Shown here piece after piece: positions 58,278 through 64,000 of a DNA stretch of 64,000 bases. Numbering within the stretch: position 1 is the stretch's first letter; the number at the start of each line of letters is the position of its first letter. A program made the position numbers and the translations under genes. This DNA comes from Bryobacterales bacterium. Lineage in GTDB: Bacteria > Acidobacteriota > Terriglobia > Bryobacterales > Bryobacteraceae. The notes under the pieces were generated by a model. It ran no database searches and had not been told where the DNA came from. It worked only from the letters and a program-made list of their open reading frames with translations. Location: positions 1 through 64,000 of the forward strand of contig PMOK01000284.1 of the NCBI GenBank assembly GCA_003162425.1. Reading direction: 5' to 3'.

Positions 58278-60907
58278 CCGCGCCTGCCCTTCTTATTTTT
58301 TCGGCCCGGCGGGTTTTTTCGGGCGGGCGCTTCTTCCAGAAAAATCTGCGACAGGATCTCCATGGGATCCTCCCCCCTGAAAAACGCCTCCTTCGCCACC
58401 TCGAACAACGCGGGCAGGATCTCACGCGGAATGTCCTTGGGGGCGTTTTCGAAAAAGGTTCGCTTCATTTCGTCTTCATCCAGTTCGTCAGCATCCAGAT
58501 TGAATGTGTCGTCCAGATCCGGATCGGAAGACTGGCCCCGTTTGCCGCGGCAGGCCGGGCACATGCAAAGGTTATCGGGAAACAGATCCGAATAATCCGG
58601 GCCCGGGCTCGATCCAGAGGGGAAGGCGGGAGACGCTTTTTCCTTCCGCAGCACGTCGCGCGCCTGATCGGCGGTGAGGGACAACGGGACTGCGTCAAAA
58701 AGATCGCGGCCGGCCTCGACAGCCCGACCGACCACCTCCATGTCGCGGTGTGTGCGGCCCAGTTCCGCGGCTGCCGCCGTCAACGCCTGGTAGCGATCGT
58801 CCAGGCCTTCCGGCAATGCACGGGCGCGCAGCAAAAGGAAATAAGCTTCCGTGGGTCCTCCGCGATCGAAACCGGCGGCCGATGCTGCCCACGCGAGTTC
58901 GGGGTGTTCACTGACAATCCCCAACTCTCCCAGCAAGCGAATCTGTTCCACGTTGAGCGAACCGCTGATGCGGGGAAACTGCGCCTCCGTCTCATCGAAG
59001 TATTCGATCGGAAGCTGGAAGTTCCTGGTGAGCCCAATATCGGCGGCAAGCGCGATCGCCCTGGCCATGGAAGCGGGAAGGTGAGACCTTTGTTGTTCGG
59101 GGAGTGTGTCCGGGAAAGGCAGAAATACGAGATCCTTCCGCTTGGCGGACGCCGCGCATCCAGAAATAAAAATTAGCGCCGCAAGGCCATCGCCGAGCCC
59201 GCGCTCGACTTCGAGAAGGGCTTGGCTGGCGCCTGGTTTGTCGCCGGAAGCCAGGCAGATCAAGACGCGCATAGCGTCCAAGAACGCAGGCCGGTCGCCC
59301 TGCCGCGACTGAGGGAGCGCGCCGATCTCCGCCAATCTTTGCGCCGCCAGATTCGGCTTCTTCTTCTGCAGATGTTGCAGGGCGGCTGCGGCGAGCAACC
59401 GCAGACGCGCGGCGCGCACGGTGGAATTCACCGCGTCGATGCGCTCGGCTTTTTCCAGACACGAGAGCGCGGTGGGAAAGGCATTGCGCTTTTCCGCCTC
59501 CTCCATGAGAAACAAAAGCGGCTCGACGGCGTCCGGGAGTGCCTTACTCCATGCGCGCGCTACGTTCTCGGCCTCAACAATCGAATTTCCTCGCGCCCAG
59601 CGCAGCCACTGCGAAAAGGCGTCCGGATGCGGGTCTATCAGGCAGGCGCGCGCGTAGAGTTCCTCTGGAAAATAAAAGCAGTTGCTTTCCCTCGAAACCG
59701 CTCCGCCAAATTGCCGTTGCATTTCCCGCAACAACTTCGCGGGCATCCGGCCCAGGAGGCCGGCCATGTGCAGATACAAGGCTGCTATCTCCAGGCTGCG
59801 TTCGGCAAACCAGCCCTCGCGCACCGCTTCCTGCCGGAAACAGTCCCAGCATTCGCAGGCGCGCATGAGATCCTCGCTGTCGCCAGTACGTTCCAGCGCC
59901 CGGGCGAGGTCCCGGAAGAAAATCGCGTCCCGGCGAGGTGCGCCGTCGACAGCCACGATCATGCGCTGGGTTTCGAGACCGGCCACCTCGCCCCTTACGC
60001 ATACCATTTGCCGCAATTCGACCAGCAGGTCCGGCGCGCTTTGGCGGCACTCCCGCACCGCCGCGCGGACGGCCTTGAAAACCTGAGCAGGCTGCTCGGC
60101 GTGGGCAAAGGCGTGGTCCAGATCGGCGAGCGCACGCCGAAATTCGCCCAGGCTGCCGCTGGTGCGGGACTTGAGCGCCGCTTCGGCTGGTTTGAGATGG
60201 ACGGCGGGCTTCGCGGCCAGTCTTGCTCCCGGCGTGGCTCCCAGCATGGCGCGCATCGCGGGAACCAGCCGCCACGGCGCCGATTCGGGCCTGATAGCAG
60301 CCAGACAGTCCTCGCAGGCTTTGTCCTGGTTTCGATAGAAGCACGCGATCGCGCGGATCAGGAGCTTCCAGTTCGCCAACGGGCTGCGATGCGAGATCTC
60401 GGGCAACGCAATCTGCTGGTCGGTTACCGGCCCGCTGGTGACGACGCCGAAAGCCCGGTCGATCGCGGCCGCTGCCTGCCGCAGGCCGTGCTCCGGGGGC
60501 AGAGCCGCGCAACATGCGAGCGGCGCCAGGTCCGTCACCTGGTTTTGAATAACTTGTTCGATCGCCGCGCGGCGCTCAGCGCTCAATCCCGGATCGTTGA
60601 GCGGCTTGAGCAACTCGTCCAGATCGCCGCCACGCGCGGACGCGGCCGAATCCAGATTGTCGAGCCGCTCCTTTGCGGACGGAAACCGCTCCCGCACCAG
60701 TGCGATCAGCGACTTCGCTTCGACCACGAGATTCTGATCGAACAGCGCCCGTATCCGCGCTAGATAGGCGTCAATCAGAAGAATTTCAGACTCCGCGCTG
60801 CCTTGCTCCTTGTGGAACTCTTTGGCGTTATCGAGGGCGGTTTTCGACTTCCCGTCAACAATGAGTTGCCGGATATTGGTTGCGATTCCGCTACGTTCTG
60901 GTGACAC
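58274..60907 (-). CDS. Large unknown protein of the Hsp70 cassette (877 residues)
   Basis: No family is recognised. The protein is largely helical, with repeated Ala/Leu-rich helices reminiscent of TPR-like scaffolds, for example ATNIRQLIVDGKSKTALDNA at the start and ALSCLEKAERIDAVNSTVRA near 540. Near residue 770 a CxCPxC motif (CMCPACRGKR) may bind zinc, followed by an acidic stretch (DPDLDDTFNLDADELDEDE) and a final basic tail. It is the first gene and its stop overlaps the J gene's start. It may act as a substrate adaptor or scaffold for the chaperone, but this is inferred only from position. Confidence 0.75.
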   Translation of the reverse strand: MSPERSGIATNIRQLIVDGKSKTALDNAKEFHKEQGSAESEILLIDAYLARIRALFDQNLVVEAKSLIALVRERFPSAKERLDNLDSAASARGGDLDELLKPLNDPGLSAERRAAIEQVIQNQVTDLAPLACCAALPPEHGLRQAAAAIDRAFGVVTSGPVTDQQIALPEISHRSPLANWKLLIRAIACFYRNQDKACEDCLAAIRPESAPWRLVPAMRAMLGATPGARLAAKPAVHLKPAEAALKSRTSGSLGEFRRALADLDHAFAHAEQPAQVFKAVRAAVRECRQSAPDLLVELRQMVCVRGEVAGLETQRMIVAVDGAPRRDAIFFRDLARALERTGDSEDLMRACECWDCFRQEAVREGWFAERSLEIAALYLHMAGLLGRMPAKLLREMQRQFGGAVSRESNCFYFPEELYARACLIDPHPDAFSQWLRWARGNSIVEAENVARAWSKALPDAVEPLLFLMEEAEKRNAFPTALSCLEKAERIDAVNSTVRAARLRLLAAAALQHLQKKKPNLAAQRLAEIGALPQSRQGDRPAFLDAMRVLICLASGDKPGASQALLEVERGLGDGLAALIFISGCAASAKRKDLVFLPFPDTLPEQQRSHLPASMARAIALAADIGLTRNFQLPIEYFDETEAQFPRISGSLNVEQIRLLGELGIVSEHPELAWAASAAGFDRGGPTEAYFLLLRARALPEGLDDRYQALTAAAAELGRTHRDMEVVGRAVEAGRDLFDAVPLSLTADQARDVLRKEKASPAFPSGSSPGPDYSDLFPDNLCMCPACRGKRGQSSDPDLDDTFNLDADELDEDEMKRTFFENAPKDIPREILPALFEVAKEAFFRGEDPMEILSQIFLEEAPARKNPPGRKNKKGRRG

Positions 60908-61311
60908 GGCCGAGGCTCAGAACTTTCTCTCGAGGGTAAGAAAATTATACCGGACTAGACACGTCCGCGGGGGTGATTGCGGGTGATAACTCGAAACGTG
61001 ATTCGTTAGCCGTGTGAGAAGCGACCTCCTGCATAGAGTTGGGCGGTCGATCCACTTCGGCAACGGCACTATACTTTCGCCGGACTCAAAATCGTCAGAG
61101 CAGTTTCGTTGGGCCTCTAAGGTGGGCAGTTCCGGTTGGGTTTTGCTGGTTGGATGCCGGCAGAGCCACGCCCTTTCGGGCTGCGCCAGCCGGAATCTAT
61201 CTCAATTGTTATCTAAGGCAGTATGCTTGTTTCGACGAGAATGTGAACCAGCGTCACGAACGTCAACTTTGGACCATCTATAATTCGTAACTCCTTTAAA
61301 ATAAAAAGGAA
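60908..61311. other. Upstream region of the Hsp70 cassette, no gene
   Basis: This 404-nt gap holds the promoter of the chaperone cassette and the end of the tRNA fragment. A plus-strand frame (61039-61290) has no motif or ribosome-binding site. I found no convincing sigma-70 or sigma-32 box by eye. Confidence 0.4.
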
Positions 61312-61363
61312 TGGTGGCCAGGGACGGAATCGAACCGCCGACGCCAGCCTTTTCAGGGCTGGC
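61312..61363 (-). other. 3' fragment of tRNA-Phe (attachment-site core)
   Basis: On the minus strand this 52-nt piece contains the anticodon stem (gccagcc / ggctggc) with loop CTGAAAA, anticodon GAA; a 5-nt variable loop; the T-arm with TTCGATT; and the 3' acceptor strand ending in ACCA. The matching 5' acceptor and D-arm are missing upstream on the strand, so no functional tRNA is present. A tyrosine recombinase gene ends about 97 nt away. This is the usual mark of integration at a tRNA 3' end. Confidence 0.78.
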
Positions 61364-61459
61364 TTCGTTCATCACTAACTGACTGATTCGATTTGCCTTT
61401 GCCATCGTTTTTGCTCTCGAAACCGCCATAATATTGGAATGATAATGGAATGAACTTTT

Positions 61460-62608
61460 TTAGTTCACGAGTCCATCCACCACCCTCCGTTGTGACTCGG
61501 GTACGAACTGCTGATAAATATCTAACGTAGTGCTGGCCCTGGAATGTCGCATGAGTGCCTGCGCATCCTTTATATCTGCTCCCTTGAGCTTGAGCCAGGT
61601 CGCATAGGACGTTCGCAGACAACGCCAATTCACGAAACCCAGCTTCAGGTTTCGCGCTGCGGGCTTGATATGCCGGACAAGAATATTGTTGTCCCGCATC
61701 GGTGCTCCGATGAGCAGCGATTGAAACACCAGATCCTCGGGACCGTCCGACTTCACCACGCGATACTGCCGCGTGGCGCGGCCCGCTCTTACCTTTACGG
61801 TCATGGCTTTCAAACGCTCGATGCGCTCGATGACGGCGCGGTTGACGGGAATAGTCGCGTTGCTGGCTGCGCTTTTCGGCGCGCCCCAATCGCCCCGGCA
61901 ATACCGTTCCTCAATCGTAATCGCATCCTCATGCACATTGCGCCAGCGGAGCCCCACCAGTTCAGAGACCCTCAGGCCGGTGAACACCGCCACATACACC
62001 ATGCTGGCGTAAGGCTCGGCGATGAACTCCACGAGCGCATCGAACTGCGCCCGCGTAATCCATGGCTTTGCCCTTGTGCCGCTCTTCCTGTGCGGCAGCC
62101 GGACGCCTTCCGCCGGGTTCTTCACAAGCAACCCGTAACGCACAGCGGAAACAAGAATACTGGACAGTACGTCGCGGATTTTATCCAACGATTCATGCGC
62201 CAGCTTCGATTTACCAAGTCCGGCGAGATAGCGGTCAACACTAAGCGTGGTGATGTCCCGCAAACTGAGTCCGCCGAACTGCGGCTTGAGATAGTTCCTG
62301 ATGACTCCTTGATACCGATTCTTGGTGCTTGCCGCCATCTGCTCCAGCACAACGGGAATATAGGTCGTATCCACGTATTCGCTGAAGCCGGTCGCGGAAC
62401 CCAAAGGCACCAGGCCCTGATTGATTGGGCGAAGAAACTCCGCCGCAATCTTGAGAACCTCGCGTTCAGGCGTCGTGCCTGGGGCGAGTTTTCTCCGTGT
62501 CTTTTTTCTGCTCCTTTCACCATTGAAAAATGATTCTTCCCGGTAGTACAACACCCACCAGCGGCCTTCTCTCCGTGGTTTCGGGTTCTGAAATCTCCTT
62601 CGCGCCAC
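61460..62608 (-). CDS. Tyrosine recombinase (integrase)
   Basis: The 382-residue enzyme has an N-terminal Arg/Lys-rich part (about 1-50; ARRRFQNPKPRREGRWWVLYYREE), a SAM-like core-binding domain (STKNRYQGVIRNYLKPQFG), and the catalytic domain. Visible catalytic residues are R in GLRVSELVGLRW (about 211), the box II Arg in CLRTSYATWL (its preceding His appears changed to Arg), H in RHSRASTTL (about 354) and the nucleophile Y in LDIYQQF (about 364). A GTG start at 62608 with GGAG fits better than the longer frame. It most likely cuts at the tRNA-Phe site beside it. Confidence 0.9.
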   Translation of the reverse strand: MARRRFQNPKPRREGRWWVLYYREESFFNGERSRKKTRRKLAPGTTPEREVLKIAAEFLRPINQGLVPLGSATGFSEYVDTTYIPVVLEQMAASTKNRYQGVIRNYLKPQFGGLSLRDITTLSVDRYLAGLGKSKLAHESLDKIRDVLSSILVSAVRYGLLVKNPAEGVRLPHRKSGTRAKPWITRAQFDALVEFIAEPYASMVYVAVFTGLRVSELVGLRWRNVHEDAITIEERYCRGDWGAPKSAASNATIPVNRAVIERIERLKAMTVKVRAGRATRQYRVVKSDGPEDLVFQSLLIGAPMRDNNILVRHIKPAARNLKLGFVNWRCLRTSYATWLKLKGADIKDAQALMRHSRASTTLDIYQQFVPESQRRVVDGLVN

Positions 62609-62752
62609 ATCGAAATCTCCTTTCGATGACGCGACACAATTCGCCTCGATCAAAATCATCGCATGATTCGAGGCGCCGCGTTGTTGCGCTGAAGGCATTG
62701 CTTGACAGAACCGCCGAGAGTTTAGCGCTGGCATCGACAGCGCTCAGCTGTA

Positions 62753-63334
62753 TCAACGGATTCCCCCTATAAGGCGTGCGCAATATTCGGGCAGGTTTGC
62801 CTCTGCCTCCGCGCGGCTGGGCGACGACGTAGGTACGCCGAGCGTGCATTCAACCACAGCATCATCCTCTTTCCCGGAAACCGCGTCAATCCCGCGCCGC
62901 GCCTTTATCCAGCGGCGGGTGCGCCAAATTATGATGGCCAACAGGACGACAATTGCTAAGAGCCAGGTGACAACGAGCTGCTGGCTAAGCGGCGAGTGGC
63001 TTTCAACCGAAGGCAGGACGAGTGGGATTCCCAGCGCGGCCAGCAGCGCGATTGCGGTGGAGAAACGAAGAATCCCGCGACCGCGCTTCTGCTTGACCGG
63101 TGCCGGCTCATTGACGGCGCCCGCAACGCGCCAGTCGGCAAGCCACGCTTTATAGCGCCGGACGCGCTGAAGAGACTGCAGCGTCTTCCTTGTCGTGAAC
63201 ACCGCGATGGGCAGCCACCACCAGGTGAGATGCCCCTGATACCAGGCCCAGGCAGCAAACCCGGACCCTGCGAAAAGCAGCACGGCAATGCGTGGAGAGC
63301 CGGCAATGCGAGTGGACATGGAGGGGCGGTTCAT
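62753..63334 (-). CDS. Hypothetical membrane protein of the integrative element
   Basis: The 193-residue protein has three or four hydrophobic helices (IAVLLFAGSGFAAWAWY, LTWWWLPIAVF, FSTAIALLAALGIPLVL, VVTWLLAIVVLLAIIIW). A basic stretch follows the last helix (RTRRWIKARRG). It starts inside the stop of the coupling-protein gene (ATGA overlap), so it belongs to the conjugation module. No family is recognised. Confidence 0.68.
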   Translation of the reverse strand: MNRPSMSTRIAGSPRIAVLLFAGSGFAAWAWYQGHLTWWWLPIAVFTTRKTLQSLQRVRRYKAWLADWRVAGAVNEPAPVKQKRGRGILRFSTAIALLAALGIPLVLPSVESHSPLSQQLVVTWLLAIVVLLAIIIWRTRRWIKARRGIDAVSGKEDDAVVECTLGVPTSSPSRAEAEANLPEYCARLIGGIR

Positions 63335-64000
63335 TGTCGAAACCTCACTTGCATAAAATTGGTGCCGCTGGCCCTAAACCTTCGACCGCTCTGAAACCAA
63401 ATCCCGGTCACGATGTTGCCGTTCTCTGGGCCGCCCGTCAGGAAATTGCGGGCGAAGTCGCCGCTCTCTATCGCAAATTCCATGCCTTCGGAGTACCCGC
63501 GGCTCTCGGTTTCGCTGGTGCCGCGGCCGCGATTTTCTCCCCAATTGTTGCCGCTGCCGGTGGTGCTGCCGGAACTGGAATTCAGGCTATAGCCCTGGCC
63601 GTGAGAAGAACCGAAACTCGATGATGATCCGTTGTTCTCGTTATTTCCCGCCGACATTCCGAAATTCGTGCTTTGGGACAGGCCGGCGCTGTAGTTACCA
63701 CGGCGTGTGACGACCTTCCCACAGACACGCGAGGCGTATTCATTCGACTCGGCGCATGAATTTGTCAGAAATACGTGGGTGCCAAATTTGCCCATTAGAG
63801 AGTGCGCGGCGTCGCGCGGGTTGTCGCCGCCAATTTTGGCATAGTACCCGGGAAGCGATTGGGTCATGTAGACTACGCAGCATTTTGAGGAACGGCATAC
63901 CGATAGGAAGGAGCCTGAATTCACTTTCTCGGCACTTCAACCATCCTCCGAATCCACCGTCTCCTGCGCTTCGTCGGAAAAAATAAATAGAGGACGGTCA
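63331..64000 (-). pseudogene. TraD/VirD4-like coupling protein, C-terminal part with in-frame stop
   Basis: The gene enters from the right edge. In frame the first visible residues read RPLFIFSDEAQETVDSEDG (Walker B-like DEAQ), then a TGA at about 63946, and the same frame continues AEKVNSGSFLSVCRSS, KCCVVYMTQSLPGYYAKIGG and VCGKVVTRRGNY up to FMQVRFRQ. A long Ser/Gly/Asn-rich linker is near residues 95-140. The stop splits the ATPase domain. Whether it is a mutation, readthrough or error is unknown. The rest of the gene is beyond the window. Confidence 0.7.

Noticed and set aside
57994-58425. N-terminal extension of the GrpE-like frame
   Set aside because: It is the shadow of the J-domain gene and the end of the 877-residue gene; the ATG at 57993 overlaps the J stop.
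59222-60763. 513-residue plus-strand frame across the 877-residue gene
   Set aside because: It lies antisense to a gene with overlap to its neighbours, has Arg/Gln/Ala-rich shadow composition and no motif.
61039-61290. 83-residue plus-strand frame upstream of the Hsp70 cassette
   Set aside because: No family-like pattern or start signal; it covers the likely promoter region.
61202-61429. 75-residue minus-strand frame across the tRNA fragment
   Set aside because: Its middle is a translation of the tRNA T-arm and acceptor, a common false gene.

Overview
The window looks like chromosomal DNA of an acidobacterium-type soil bacterium, possibly close to Solibacter/Bryobacterales. This is inferred from gene content: a VWA protein of the acidobacterial type, DUF3300, DUF2950, SYLF, PRC-barrel and CsbD stress proteins, short palindromic repeats of a kind I associate with this phylum, and moderately high GC. 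No rRNA and no complete tRNA is present.

Layout. (1) 1-19.2 kb is an envelope and stress region. It holds many small secreted or membrane proteins (CsbD, DUF3309, DUF883-like, DUF2934, SYLF/YSC84, lmo0937-like, DUF3300, DUF2950, PRC-barrel), two wall enzymes (YkuD and M23), VIT-like and NRAMP-like metal transporters, a secreted phosphatase, a cytochrome c and an ECF-type sigma factor. A 34-bp operator, made of two 16-bp palindromes 2 bp apart, occurs six times between 0.4 and 26 kb, several times next to sigma-54-like -24/-12 sequences. (2) 19.2-26.4 kb has mannose-6-phosphate isomerase with a HAD-type phosphomannomutase-like protein, then a tight operon of polyphosphate kinase 2, plasma-membrane H+-ATPase and oleate hydratase. 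(3) 26.4-35.7 kb is partly decaying. It contains a transposase scrap, a frameshifted stress gene, an MCE/Mla-type lipid transport locus broken in all three genes, an outer-membrane porin, one intact and one frameshifted chemotaxis receptor, and a VWA protein. (4) 35.8-46 kb is a glycan region with five glycosyltransferase-like genes on both strands, two tandem ATP-grasp-like paralogues, a small cupredoxin and a multicopper oxidase. (5) 46.6-54.2 kb is a sugar-utilisation cluster: ROK regulator, ROK kinase, sugar porter, double-SIS isomerase, two ThuA-like proteins and a secreted beta-propeller. (6) 55-60.9 kb is a compact minus-strand chaperone cassette: an 877-residue unknown protein, a J-domain protein whose HPD reads PPD, a GrpE-like protein, Hsp70 and a zinc-ribbon protein, with start/stop overlaps at three of the four junctions. 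(7) From 61.3 kb a 3' fragment of tRNA-Phe, a tyrosine recombinase and a TraD/VirD4-like coupling-protein fragment mark the end of an integrative element running off the right edge.

The best candidates for undescribed biology are the 34-bp operator regulon, the five-gene Hsp70 cassette and the tandem ATP-grasp pair beside a cupredoxin and multicopper oxidase. Family assignments come from recognising motifs by eye; no database search was possible.
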